Assembly: GCA_946480925.1 (NCBI GenBank)
Contig: CAMLLU010000033.1
Span: forward strand, 1 to 60,512
DNA: 60,512 bases
DNA from: an uncultured Rivibacter sp.
GTDB taxonomy: Bacteria; Pseudomonadota; Gammaproteobacteria; Burkholderiales; Burkholderiaceae
Reading direction: 5' to 3'
The position numbers were made by a program, and so were the translations under genes. The notes beneath the pieces are model-generated. The model saw only the letters and a list, made by a program, of their open reading frames with translations. It did not search any database and was not told the origin of the DNA. Below, piece after piece: positions 27,537 to 36,102 of the stretch. Numbering within the stretch: the first letter of the stretch is position 1; each line of letters opens with the position of its first letter.

Positions 27537-28790
27537 TCAGAACGCAGCGCTGATCGCGCGCAGCCCGTCCACCAGCCGGTCGAGTTCGGCCGGCGTGGTG
27601 TGCAGCGCGGGCGTTACGCGCACGCACTGGCCGGCGGCCGGGCCGTCACGCCGCACCGTGAGCACGCCGTGCTCGTCGCGCAGCGTGCGCACGATCGCAT
27701 CGTTGCCGGCCGCCGAAGTGCGCCCGGCGATGCGGAACGAGGTGATGCCACCGCACGATGCTTCGTCGTCCGGCGTGAGGATCTGAATGTCCGGCAGCGT
27801 GCGCGCACGTTGCACCCAGTGGTTGCGCAGCGCCCGCAGCCGCGCCTCCTTGGTGGCCGCGCCGATGTGCCGGTGCAGCTGCAGCGCGGCCGGCAGCGTG
27901 AGCCAGGCCGCGAAGTTGGGCGAGCCGGTGTGGATGCGCGAGCGCACGTCGTCTGTCGGGTAGTCAAGGTCGCCGAACCAGCGGTCGATGCCGGCGATCT
28001 CTCCCCGCCGCACATACAGGCAGCCGCAACCCAGCGGCGCGCCGATCCACTTGTGCAGGTTGAAGCCCGCGTACGGCGCATCGAGCTCGTGCGCGTCGAA
28101 GTCGAGCTGCCCCCAGGAATGCGCCGCATCGACGATCACGCCGGCACCGGCCGAGTGCGCCAGTGCCGCCAGCTCGCGCACCGGCATCACGAGCCCCGTG
28201 CTGTGCGACAAGTGCGTGAGCAGCACGAGCCGCGTGCGCGGGTGCTGCCCGAGCGCCTGCGCATAGGCCGCGATCACGCCTTCACGCGTGGCTGGCTCGG
28301 GAATGGCGAACTCCACCGGCTCCACGCCGCGCCGCTCGCGCAGCCACTGCATCGCCGCGCGCGTGGCCGGGTAGTCGAGGTCGCAATACAGCACCGTGTC
28401 GCCGGGCTCCAGGCGGTTGTAGCCGCCGATCAGCGCGAACATCGCCTCCGAAGCGCCGCGCGTGAGTGCGACCTCTTCAGCCTCGCAGCCCAGCGCTTCA
28501 GCCACCGCCTCGCGCACGCCCTCCTGCAGCGCCGGCCACCGCTCGCGCACGAGCAGCGTGTTCTCGCGGTTCACGCGATCGGTCCAGTGATGGATCATCG
28601 CCTTCACCGGCTCGGCCATCACGCCCCAGTAGCCGTTCTCCAGGTTGGCCGGCTCGCGTGCCACGTCGTAAAGGCGGCGCACGGCGGCCCAGTAATGTTC
28701 GTCGTGGGCGGCGGACGCACCGGGTGCCGGTGGCAGCTCGGCGAGGGCGGATTCGAAGGCGGGCAGGCGGAAGTCGAGGTCGGCGTGCAT
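27537..28790 (-). CDS. Class V aminotransferase (isopenicillin N epimerase-like)
   Basis: This PLP-dependent enzyme (417 residues from MHADLDFRLPAF) has Asp in VIVDAAHSWGQLD and the PLP Lys in YAGFNLHKWIGAPLGCG. The fold fits class V aminotransferases, the group that contains isopenicillin N epimerase and cysteine desulfurases. Database names such as 'isopenicillin N epimerase' are common for this type but no beta-lactam genes are near, so the reaction is unknown. A second Met five codons earlier (28805) is possible. It converges with kdgR. Confidence 0.8.
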   Translation of the reverse strand: MHADLDFRLPAFESALAELPPAPGASAAHDEHYWAAVRRLYDVAREPANLENGYWGVMAEPVKAMIHHWTDRVNRENTLLVRERWPALQEGVREAVAEALGCEAEEVALTRGASEAMFALIGGYNRLEPGDTVLYCDLDYPATRAAMQWLRERRGVEPVEFAIPEPATREGVIAAYAQALGQHPRTRLVLLTHLSHSTGLVMPVRELAALAHSAGAGVIVDAAHSWGQLDFDAHELDAPYAGFNLHKWIGAPLGCGCLYVRRGEIAGIDRWFGDLDYPTDDVRSRIHTGSPNFAAWLTLPAALQLHRHIGAATKEARLRALRNHWVQRARTLPDIQILTPDDEASCGGITSFRIAGRTSAAGNDAIVRTLRDEHGVLTVRRDGPAAGQCVRVTPALHTTPAELDRLVDGLRAISAAF

Positions 28791-28875
28791 GTGGCGCGGC
28801 AGCATGTGCCGCGCGACCGCCGCACGGCGGTTCGACTGTAAGTGCGTTCATCGCCGCGCCTTGATGAGCTCCTTG

Positions 28876-31122
28876 TCAGGACCGCGGCGGGCGCGAGTTG
28901 TTCGGACGCGAAAAGATGCGGGCGTCGTTGTTGTTCGGATCTTGCGGATTGCCCATCAGCTCGGTCGGGTAGTGCCCTACGTCGAACGGACCACCGCGAG
29001 GTGGGGTTGCCGAGCCATTGCCTTGGTTGGATCTGGGGGGCTGCTGTCGGCTCGGGCGTGCACTGAAGATGCGGGCATGGTTGTTGTTCGGGTCTTGCGG
29101 ATTGCCCATCAACTCGGTCGGATAGTGCCCCACATCGAATGGGCTGCCGCTAGGCGGAGTTGCCGAGCCACTGCCTTGATGAGAAGGTCGCGAGCGGTTC
29201 GGGTGTGCTCGATCGGTACGGGCGTGATCGCGGGCCGGGGTGATCGAGTCGCCCATCAACTGGGCACGGTCATCCCCGGCGTTGAAGGCATTCAGCCGGG
29301 TGAGTCGCGGCGCACCGCTGGGGCGGGGCACGTCGTTTGCGCCGTGTCCGGTCTGATCTCCGTTCCTGCGATCGCCTTGGCCGGCTGCGGGGGGGCGGTC
29401 TGCGGATTGTGTTGAAGGGCTCGGGTTGCTCGACAGCACTGGCGGGTTCGCGGTCACAAGGGTCAGCAGACTGCTGGCCAGCTGTTCCGGGTTGTCGTGC
29501 CACCGTTGTGCCGCTTGTCGCACACCTGCATGCAGCGTTGAAAAAGGCACCGATGCAATGTCCCGCAGATGACCGGCTACGTCATGCCGGTTGCGCTCGG
29601 TTGCCTGGGGCATGCCGGTGCCGCGCGCGACCAGCATGACTGCATCGCCGATCACTTCTGCGCTCGGCAACGTCGGTGGCTGAACCGATGAGGTCGCTCG
29701 CGTGGACAGCACCGGTTCTTCCCGGGTCACGAGGTTCAGCAGGTTGAGCACCAACTGCTCGGGGTTGCCGCGCGCTTGGGTCACGGCTTCTGTCACCTGC
29801 GGGTTTAGCTCGCCAGAGGGAGGCGAGTGGATGTCCTGCAGATGATCGATCACGTTTTGCGTGTTGCGGCCCGTCACGGGGGCCAAGTCGGTATCGTGCA
29901 CTCCAGTGAGCATGTCGATCGCGGCGTTCATCACTTCGCGTGTCGACAGTTGCGGCTGGTTCGCGGGTTGTGCCGCCGAACCTCGGCGACTCGACAACAC
30001 CGGCGGATCGGCGGTCACCAGGGCCAGCAGGTTGCGCACCAGTTGCTGCGGGTCGTTGTTCGCGTGCCGTGCAGCTCCTCGGACAGCTGCCGACAGTTGT
30101 TGTCGCGGCAACGTTGCGATGTCCTGCAAATGGTTGATCACGTTGAGCGTGTTGCGACCCGTCACGCTCGTCAGGTCAACGTCGTGCATTCCGGTGAGCA
30201 TGCCGACCGCATCGGTCAGCACCGCCTGGCTAGGCATGGGCCTGCTTGAATGGTTGGGGCGGTTCGCCGCCTGATCTGGCTGCAAGGCCAACAGGTTGTC
30301 CACCAACTGCTGTGCGTTGCCGTTCGCCTGCCTGGCTGCGGCAAGAACCGCCTCGCTCGGCGGGGATTGACGACTCCCCTGTGGGCCCAGTTGGTACAGG
30401 GATGCGGCTACGCGCTGGTGATCCTCCCTGCGCAAACCGCGCCCATGGAGGATTTGGAGAGCCTCGTTCAGCACATCGTTACTCGGTCTGCTCGTCCGAT
30501 TCGCTGCGCTACCGGCTGCCGCATTTGGCTGAGTGGCAGCAGCGGAATTCCCGGAACTGCCGGATTGAGGGTTCGTAGCCCCCAAGGCCAGCAGATTGCG
30601 CAGCAGTTCGTTCACGTTATTGCCAGCTCGCTGCACAGCACCAAGGACTCCCGGGTCCAGCTGCGACGGAGGCAGCGTCAGAATTTGATGGATGTGATCG
30701 TGTACGCGGTGCGCGGCACGTGGGTTGAACAATTGACTGGTGATGTCCATCGGGAACGATTGAGCATCTATTCCATTCAATGCACGTAGCACGCCCTCCA
30801 GCGCCTCTCGACTTGGCATCGCCATGGGAGTCGCACCGTTGCCCGCGGGCCCTGCGGGGCGATGTGCGGCGGCGATCCCGGGGGGATTGTCTGGTGTGGC
30901 TGTGCGGTTCCCGATCTGCACTCTGTGCCTGCGACCGTCTTCAGCCGCTGCCCCGGCATGTTGATGCCGTTCGGTCGGCATGCCGTAAGGCGATGCGGGC
31001 GGGGTTCGCTGTGCATCGGGCGCCAAAGTCTCTTGGCGCCGGGCTGCTGAACTGCTGGATTCCGCAGAGCTCGCGCGATTCGTATTTGTCCGGAAGGGGT
31101 TGAGACGGGAGAAGTTGGTCAT
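28876..31122 (-). CDS. Repeat protein, putative type III secreted effector
   Basis: This 748-residue protein matches no family I know. It begins MTNFSRLNPFRTNTNRASSA, rich in Ser, Thr and Asn and lacking a Sec signal, as type III secretion signals often are. A disordered Pro/Ser stretch reaches about residue 100. Five divergent repeats of about 75 residues follow (about 103-180, 212-280, 296-369, 391-466, 485-557), each with HLQDIATLPRQQL-like text then PQQLVRNLLALV. Three copies of a 51-residue tail unit end the protein, two nearly identical with FDVGHYPTELMGN. The coding DNA is visibly lower in GC than its neighbours. The start at 31122 is supported by a PIP/hrpII box 62 bp upstream. Function is unknown. 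Confidence 0.75.
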   Translation of the reverse strand: MTNFSRLNPFRTNTNRASSAESSSSAARRQETLAPDAQRTPPASPYGMPTERHQHAGAAAEDGRRHRVQIGNRTATPDNPPGIAAAHRPAGPAGNGATPMAMPSREALEGVLRALNGIDAQSFPMDITSQLFNPRAAHRVHDHIHQILTLPPSQLDPGVLGAVQRAGNNVNELLRNLLALGATNPQSGSSGNSAAATQPNAAAGSAANRTSRPSNDVLNEALQILHGRGLRREDHQRVAASLYQLGPQGSRQSPPSEAVLAAARQANGNAQQLVDNLLALQPDQAANRPNHSSRPMPSQAVLTDAVGMLTGMHDVDLTSVTGRNTLNVINHLQDIATLPRQQLSAAVRGAARHANNDPQQLVRNLLALVTADPPVLSSRRGSAAQPANQPQLSTREVMNAAIDMLTGVHDTDLAPVTGRNTQNVIDHLQDIHSPPSGELNPQVTEAVTQARGNPEQLVLNLLNLVTREEPVLSTRATSSVQPPTLPSAEVIGDAVMLVARGTGMPQATERNRHDVAGHLRDIASVPFSTLHAGVRQAAQRWHDNPEQLASSLLTLVTANPPVLSSNPSPSTQSADRPPAAGQGDRRNGDQTGHGANDVPRPSGAPRLTRLNAFNAGDDRAQLMGDSITPARDHARTDRAHPNRSRPSHQGSGSATPPSGSPFDVGHYPTELMGNPQDPNNNHARIFSARPSRQQPPRSNQGNGSATPPRGGPFDVGHYPTELMGNPQDPNNNDARIFSRPNNSRPPRS
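28915..29220 (-). repeat. 153-bp tandem duplication in the effector 3' end
   Basis: Two blocks 153 bp apart (beginning at 28915 and 29068) encode nearly identical 51-residue units containing FDVGHYPTELMGNPQDPNNN. Few nucleotide differences suggest a recent duplication. A third, diverged unit (FNAGDDRAQLMGDS) adjoins. Confidence 0.9.
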
Positions 31123-31184
31123 CTGTACTGCCTGAAGTCGTTGCACCGGACGTTAGCGTGACCTCTGCATGAAACCTTGCGGTG

Positions 31185-31209
31185 GCGAAGACTCGTTCAT
31201 CCATGCGAA
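31185..31209 (-). promoter_or_regulatory. Perfect PIP / hrpII box upstream of the repeat protein
   Basis: On the minus strand this reads TTCGC-N15-TTCGC, the exact plant-inducible-promoter box, and also the hrpII form TTCG-N16-TTCG. A -10-like TAACGT (YANNNT) lies 29 bp downstream at 31150-31155. The box ends 62 bp before the ATG. HrpX/HrpB proteins bind such boxes in Xanthomonas, Ralstonia and Acidovorax. Confidence 0.82.
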
Positions 31210-31266
31210 GCCGCCAATCCGCTGCCTTCGCCTCAGGACCGGTCATTCGCAAATCAGCACGGTGCG

Positions 31267-32112
31267 CTATTTGCGTCGAGCCTGCACGTGGATCTCGTGC
31301 CACATGGGGACCGTTTTCCCGTCAGCGGCCGGGTGATTGGCCTGGTGTTTGTCGCTGAGGCCGACGACCTCGAAGCCTTGCGCTTCCAGCATCTGCTGCA
31401 CTTGCTCCTGGCCGTGGATGGCAATCTTCGGCTTTCCTGCCCAGGAGTGCTCCGGCCCGAAGAACGACGCGACGAGGAAGCCTCCCGGCCTCAGCAGGTC
31501 GTGGGCCCGGCTCAACGTCTCAGGGAGGTCCTTGATGAACGGCAGCGCTCGTTGGGCGTTCACGATGTCCGCGCCGCCCTCAGGAATGTCGGCGTGGTGC
31601 AGCGTGCCGACATGCACGACGGCGGATCCGCTTTCCGTGGCATCTCGCAACGCGGTGCTCGCGTGTGGATCGCTGTCCACCGCATGGACTTGCGTCCAGC
31701 CTGCCTGGATCAGCGCGCGCGTATCACGGCCGCCTCCGGCTCCCAGATCGACCGCAACGCCGGTGCTCACGGCGTCTGCCGCATAGGGTTGATCCAGGAA
31801 TGCCTTCAGCCCTGGGGTTGCAGAGGACCTGTGTGCGGTGGCCTGTGCCACCGTGGGCCGAGTGCTGGAACTGGCCTCGGAGCGGAATGCTGGCTCGGCT
31901 GTGGCGTGGCTCGCTGGCAGTGCGATCCGCGGCGCAAGCTCGGCTGCGCTCGATGTCGCAGCCGGTGGGCTCCTCCGTGCAGGCGGGCCTTCGGTCTGGT
32001 GCCTGCCGGGAGAGTCTTGTTCTGCCCGTTGTTGTTCCGGAGTGCGCGGGGCATGGACGATTCCTTTGAGGAAACCGACGTTCTTCAGGAATCCTGGACG
32101 ATGCCAAACCAT
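31267..32112 (-). CDS. SAM methyltransferase with disordered N-terminus, putative effector
   Basis: This 281-residue protein starts MVWHRPGFLKNVGFLKG, then has about 80 residues rich in Ala, Ser, Pro and Arg with no signal peptide. A class I methyltransferase domain follows from about residue 105. Motif I is VDLGAGGGRD (121-130), the acidic residue after strand 2 is in VHAVDSDPHA, and LLRPGGFLVASFFG is at 207-220. The fold resembles TehB-type enzymes. The extended N-terminus, lower GC, tandem position with the repeat protein and a TTCG-N16-TTCG box 66 bp upstream suggest a type III effector. Target and secretion are inferred, not shown. Confidence 0.72.
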   Translation of the reverse strand: MVWHRPGFLKNVGFLKGIVHAPRTPEQQRAEQDSPGRHQTEGPPARRSPPAATSSAAELAPRIALPASHATAEPAFRSEASSSTRPTVAQATAHRSSATPGLKAFLDQPYAADAVSTGVAVDLGAGGGRDTRALIQAGWTQVHAVDSDPHASTALRDATESGSAVVHVGTLHHADIPEGGADIVNAQRALPFIKDLPETLSRAHDLLRPGGFLVASFFGPEHSWAGKPKIAIHGQEQVQQMLEAQGFEVVGLSDKHQANHPAADGKTVPMWHEIHVQARRK

Positions 32113-32178
32113 GACGAGCCACCTGACTGGATGTCAGGCGATCGTCTGATGCGGAGCTCGACGGAACTTCGCTGAACG

Positions 32179-32202
32179 CGAAGTGCAGGTGCCTTGGCCG
32201 AA
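32179..32202 (-). promoter_or_regulatory. hrpII box upstream of the methyltransferase gene
   Basis: The minus strand reads TTCG-N16-TTCG exactly (first half TTCGG, second TTCGC, so one base short of a perfect PIP box). It lies 66 bp before the ATG, almost the same spacing as the box of the next gene. I find no clear YANNNT at the expected -10 place. Confidence 0.72.
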
Positions 32203-32218
32203 GCTGCGCCGCGTGTCC

Positions 32219-33013
32219 TCAGAACCTGTAGCTCGCGAACAGTGCTCCGCTGGTCTGCGACTTGTCGAAGACCAGCGGGCTGTCCGCCGCATCACCCTGC
32301 AGCCGCCCGAACGACAGGCGCGCGCCGATGTTCCAGCGTTCGTCGAGCCGGTAGTTCAGCGTGCCGGACAGCCGCACCAGGCCGACGCCGCCTTCGGGGT
32401 CGTACATCGCCCGGCCTGAGCGTGCGGACTGTTGCGCGTCGATGCCGAACACGGTGCGCATGTAGCGCTGGTTGCCCCACGTGACGCCGGGGCCCACGGC
32501 CAGTGACCAGCGGTCGGCCGGCTGGAACAGCGCCTCGGCTTCCAGCGTCACCAGCGTGCCGAGGTCGTTGCCGCCGATGTCCGGCGCCACGCCGGCGCTC
32601 AGGCGGAAGCGGTCGAAGCTGTAGCTGGCGAACAGGTGCGCGCGCTGCGTGCGTTCGATGTCGCCCAGGCCGGCCAGGCGCGGGTCGTCGCTTTCTTCGC
32701 GCAGCTTGCCGATGTCGCTGCTGATGGCCGCGCCCAGGCGCAGGCCGTTGGCTTCGTAGAGCGTGGCGCCGATGCCCAGCGGGCCGCCGCCGGGCACCGG
32801 CCCCAGGAAGTAGCGGCCATAGCTCGCGCTGAGGATGGGCACCGCGCGTGTCTTCTGCTTGTCGCTGCCCGGGAATTCAGGCGCGCTGACGACGCCGGCA
32901 CCGAGGGTGAAGCGCCATTCGTTCGAAGGCGTTTCCTGAGCCTGCGCGACGGCGGCAGAGGAGACGGCGGCCGCGGCGAGCAGCAGCTGCGGCAGGGGGA
33001 GGGCACGAGGCAT
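32219..33013 (-). CDS. MipA/OmpV family outer-membrane protein
   Basis: This predicted outer-membrane barrel has 264 residues from MPRALPLPQLLLAAAAVSSAA, a signal peptide ending AQA, and ends ALFASYRF with a C-terminal Phe. Text such as APEFPGSDKQKTRAVPILSASYG, RLGAAISSDIGK and TLNYRLDERWNIGARL fits the MipA family of scaffolding or stress-related outer-membrane proteins. A Met five codons earlier is possible. It lies directly before the putative effectors, but I see no link. Confidence 0.85.
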   Translation of the reverse strand: MPRALPLPQLLLAAAAVSSAAVAQAQETPSNEWRFTLGAGVVSAPEFPGSDKQKTRAVPILSASYGRYFLGPVPGGGPLGIGATLYEANGLRLGAAISSDIGKLREESDDPRLAGLGDIERTQRAHLFASYSFDRFRLSAGVAPDIGGNDLGTLVTLEAEALFQPADRWSLAVGPGVTWGNQRYMRTVFGIDAQQSARSGRAMYDPEGGVGLVRLSGTLNYRLDERWNIGARLSFGRLQGDAADSPLVFDKSQTSGALFASYRF

Positions 33014-33104
33014 GGGTGTTCTCTCCAATGGATGGATGACGAGCGGTGAGGGGGCTCGCGCCGCAGGTCTACGCAGCGCCGCCGCGCATGCTGAAGCGGC
33101 GGCG

Positions 33105-33902
33105 TTAAGCAGTCTTTAACGCTGTGTCGAGGTCGATGACACAGGCCGCGTCGAAGGCGCGGTTTTCCACCTCGCCGTGCAGCACGTAGCCGCGCGGGTT
33201 GGCCACCACGCGGGTGCGGCCCAGCCGGTAGTCGAAGCTGTCGTGCGTGTGGCCGTGCAGCCACAAGGCCGGCTGCCAGCGCAGGATGTGCGCCTCGAGG
33301 TCCGAGACGAAGCAGGTGTTGATGGGCGAGCCGGCAAAGCGCGGCGCGATGCTGCGGCGTGACGGTGCGAAGTGCGTGACGACCACCGTGGGCCCGTCGA
33401 ACGGCGTCGCGAACCGATCTTCGAGCCAGGCCACCGAGCGGTCGAACAGCAACTGCGCGACGGCCGGCGAGAAGAGCTCTGGAAAATTCGGCGCAATGCG
33501 AATGCGCGAGAAGTCGCGCATCAGCCGCGTCGATTGCGCCAGGCCCTCGTCGCGTTCCTCCACCGAGGCGAACAGGCGGTGGTCCGACCACAGCGTGCAG
33601 CCCAGAAAGCGCACCCCCTGGTGCTGCCATTCGTCCTGTTCCAGCACGCGCACCTCGGTGCCTGCAGCCAGCTCGCGCAGCTGGCGCATGGTGGTGGACA
33701 GGTCCGAACCATAGAACTCGTGGTTGCCCGCCACGAAGAGCACCGGCCGCCCGCCATGCCGCTGCGCGCACTGCCGCGCCCAGGCGACAGCCACCTCGGG
33801 CCGACCCAGGTCGCCGGCCAGCACCACCACGTCGGCCGGCGTGGGCTCGATGTCGAGCCCTTGCATCGACAGGTGCAGATCAGACAGCAAGGCCAGCTTC
33901 AT
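33105..33902 (-). CDS. Calcineurin-like metallophosphoesterase
   Basis: This 265-residue cytoplasmic hydrolase has all calcineurin metal motifs: SDLHL, VVLAGDLG, GNHEFYG, VVTHFAP and HGHTHDSFDYR. It starts MKLALLSDLHLS at 33902; an upstream reading adds an unlikely Ser/His-rich tail. Its substrate is unknown. It is divergent from the pagL-like gene with a 125-bp spacer. Confidence 0.9.
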   Translation of the reverse strand: MKLALLSDLHLSMQGLDIEPTPADVVVLAGDLGRPEVAVAWARQCAQRHGGRPVLFVAGNHEFYGSDLSTTMRQLRELAAGTEVRVLEQDEWQHQGVRFLGCTLWSDHRLFASVEERDEGLAQSTRLMRDFSRIRIAPNFPELFSPAVAQLLFDRSVAWLEDRFATPFDGPTVVVTHFAPSRRSIAPRFAGSPINTCFVSDLEAHILRWQPALWLHGHTHDSFDYRLGRTRVVANPRGYVLHGEVENRAFDAACVIDLDTALKTA

Positions 33903-34027
33903 CGACGCCGCTTTGCAGATGATGTTGCGGAGGTTGCAGGTGAGGCGGGGAGTGCCCGCATTCTGAACCCGGGCCCCGTGAGCCGAGTGAGCGTGTGTCG
34001 ACGGCATGGTGCTTGCCTGATGCTGGC

Positions 34028-34705
34028 ATGCGACCTGGTGTTGTTGTCAAGGGAGTGCCGGGCCGCGCAGCAAGAACAATCGTGCTGCGGGTCTTGTGCG
34101 GTGTGGTTGCCGGAGTGCTCGGTTCGGTGCTCCTGCAGCATGCGGCTTGGGCGCAAATGCAGCCTGCGCCGCAGCGACAACAACAACCGGATGCGCCGCC
34201 GCAGCAGGAGCGCAGCGCCTGGATGCCCGGCAGCGCGTTCCTGCAGTACGGTGAGGCGAGCAGCGACACGCGGGCCATCACGGTGGGCGTCACGTGGCCA
34301 TGGCAGCGCCGCTGGCAGCTGTGGGGTGGCGAGGTTGGCGGCTACTGGGCTTTTGCGCTCGGCCACTGGAGCGCGCCGGGCGCCTTCAACGGGCGTGACT
34401 CCGCGGTGGTCACGCAGCTCGAACTCACGCCGACCTTCCGCTGGCGGCCCAGCGGCGGAGCATCGCCGTGGTTCGCCGAAGCGGCCATCGGCCTGGCGGT
34501 CACGGCGCCGATCTATGAAAACCGCGACAAACGTTTCAGCACGGCTTTCAACTTTGCCGACCACATTGCCATCGGCTGCAACTTCGGGCCGCAAGGGCGG
34601 CACGAACTGTCGTTGCGCCTGGAGCACTTCTCGAACGGCGGCATCCGCCACCCGAACCCGGGCGAGAACTTCCTGCAGCTGCGCTACGCGGTGCATTGGC
34701 GGTGA
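34028..34705 (+). CDS. pagL: Lipid A 3-O-deacylase (PagL-like)
   Basis: This outer-membrane enzyme probably removes the 3-O acyl chain from lipid A. The 225-residue product has a signal peptide ending AWA|Q near residue 42. The C-terminal half is an eight-strand barrel with the PagL signature RLEHFSNGGIRHPNPGENF; His200 and Ser202 match the catalytic pair and Glu213 could be the third member. The Met at 34028 was chosen as start, though the N-terminus is uncertain. Lipid A change may help hosts not sense the cell. Confidence 0.85.
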   Translation: MRPGVVVKGVPGRAARTIVLRVLCGVVAGVLGSVLLQHAAWAQMQPAPQRQQQPDAPPQQERSAWMPGSAFLQYGEASSDTRAITVGVTWPWQRRWQLWGGEVGGYWAFALGHWSAPGAFNGRDSAVVTQLELTPTFRWRPSGGASPWFAEAAIGLAVTAPIYENRDKRFSTAFNFADHIAIGCNFGPQGRHELSLRLEHFSNGGIRHPNPGENFLQLRYAVHWR

Positions 34706-34750
34706 AGCACCGGCCTGCGGACTCAGCGACTTCAAATCGATGCCTGCTTC

Positions 34751-35752
34751 TCACACCGCGCAGCCGCTCTCGACGACCGCCTCGCCCGGCCCCACCGGCT
34801 CCGGAATGCTGTACCCATACCGCACCGCGATCATCTCGGCCAGGATCGACACCGCGATCTCCGGCGGCGTGCGTGCGCCGTTCTTCAGGCCGATGGGGCC
34901 GTGCAGCCTTGCGAGCTGCTCGTCGCTCAGGTCGAAATGCTCCTTCAACCGCGCGCGCCGCTTGGCCTGGTTCACGCGTGAGCCGATGGCGCCCACGTAG
35001 AAGGCTTCCGACTTCAGCGCTTCCATCAACGCCAGGTCGTCGAGCTTGGGGTCGTGCGTGAGCGCCACGATGGCGGTGTGGCCGTCGGGCTTGAGGTCGG
35101 TCACGGTGTCGTCGGGCATGCTGCGCACGAGGCGTGCGCCGGGCACCGTCCAGCCGCTGGCGTATTCCTCGCGTGGGTCGTTGATGATCACCTCGTAGTC
35201 GAGCGCCTGCGCCATCTGCGCGAGGTAGTGCGTCATCTGCCCGGCGCCGATGATGAGCAGGCGCCAGCGCGGGCCGTGGGTGGTGATGAGTTGCGTGTCG
35301 TTCAGGCGCACTACGTCGCCATCGTCGGGCGGGCCCAGTTGCACGGCGCCGGTTTGCAGGTCGAGCGTGCGTTTCACCAGCTCGCCGGTGCTGAGTTTGT
35401 CGAGCAGCGCGCCCATCTGCGAGCGCTCGTTCAAGGGCTCCAGCACCAGCTCCAGCGTGCCTCCGCAGGGCAGCCCGAAGCGCGTGGCTTCTTCGGCGCC
35501 CACGCCGTACACCACCACTTGCGGCGCCGCCAGCTGCAGCGCGCCGGCACGCACCTTGGCGATGAGGTCGTCTTCGATGCAGCCACCCGACACGGAGCCG
35601 GCCACCTGGCCGTCGTCGCGAATGGCCATCACCGAGCCCACCGGGCGGGGCGCCGAGCCCCAGGTGCGCGTGATGGTGCCCAGCACCACGCGGTGCCCGG
35701 CAGCCTGCCACTGCACCACCTGGCGCAGGATGTTGAGATCGACGTTGTCCAT
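34751..35752 (-). CDS. xdhC: XdhC/CoxI family molybdenum cofactor protein
   Basis: This 333-residue protein matures molybdenum hydroxylases by handling the Mo cofactor. It has the N-terminal XdhC domain (GTITRTWGSAPRPVGSVMA, GSVSGGCIEDDL, GLPCGGTLELVLEP) and a C-terminal Rossmann domain (LLIIGAGQM, GAIGSRVN). It lies opposite the cox-like genes across a 350-bp spacer, so it likely serves that enzyme. Convergent with the pagL-like gene. Confidence 0.9.
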   Translation of the reverse strand: MDNVDLNILRQVVQWQAAGHRVVLGTITRTWGSAPRPVGSVMAIRDDGQVAGSVSGGCIEDDLIAKVRAGALQLAAPQVVVYGVGAEEATRFGLPCGGTLELVLEPLNERSQMGALLDKLSTGELVKRTLDLQTGAVQLGPPDDGDVVRLNDTQLITTHGPRWRLLIIGAGQMTHYLAQMAQALDYEVIINDPREEYASGWTVPGARLVRSMPDDTVTDLKPDGHTAIVALTHDPKLDDLALMEALKSEAFYVGAIGSRVNQAKRRARLKEHFDLSDEQLARLHGPIGLKNGARTPPEIAVSILAEMIAVRYGYSIPEPVGPGEAVVESGCAV

Positions 35753-36102
35753 TGCAGAAAACCTTCGGCCTTGAATAGCGGCCCTTGAGCAAGTTAGCCG
35801 GGTACGGCGGCGGTCACGATCTGTCGTCTACCCGTAGCGGACCGCGCGGCCGCTCGCAGGGTCCGGCAGCGGTGCGTCAAAACGGAACAGGTGCCACCGC
35901 ACCGCCGGGCGAATTGTTGCCGCGACCGTTCGAACCGGCGCTCGGGTAGGGGTTTTTGCGCGGCAGAAGGGCGCGAGGCGGCGTCCTAGGATGGCTCGCG
36001 CTTTCGTTCTCTCCCGGCGCTTTTCAAGCAGTCAAGCGACCCGCTCCACAGCCAACAAGGCCGCGGTGAAACGCTGCGGTCACAAGCCACAGGAGACAAG
36101 CC
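35753..36102. other. 350-bp divergent spacer between xdhC and coxS
   Basis: This spacer should hold promoters in both directions. It has the short block GCCGGGTACGGCG at 35803-35815, also present at 36588-36600 before coxL. I see no small gene or clear operator with symmetric arms. Confidence 0.5.

Noticed and set aside
27537..28790. Isopenicillin N epimerase and beta-lactam synthesis
   Set aside because: Only the fold class is shared; no ACV synthetase or related genes are present.
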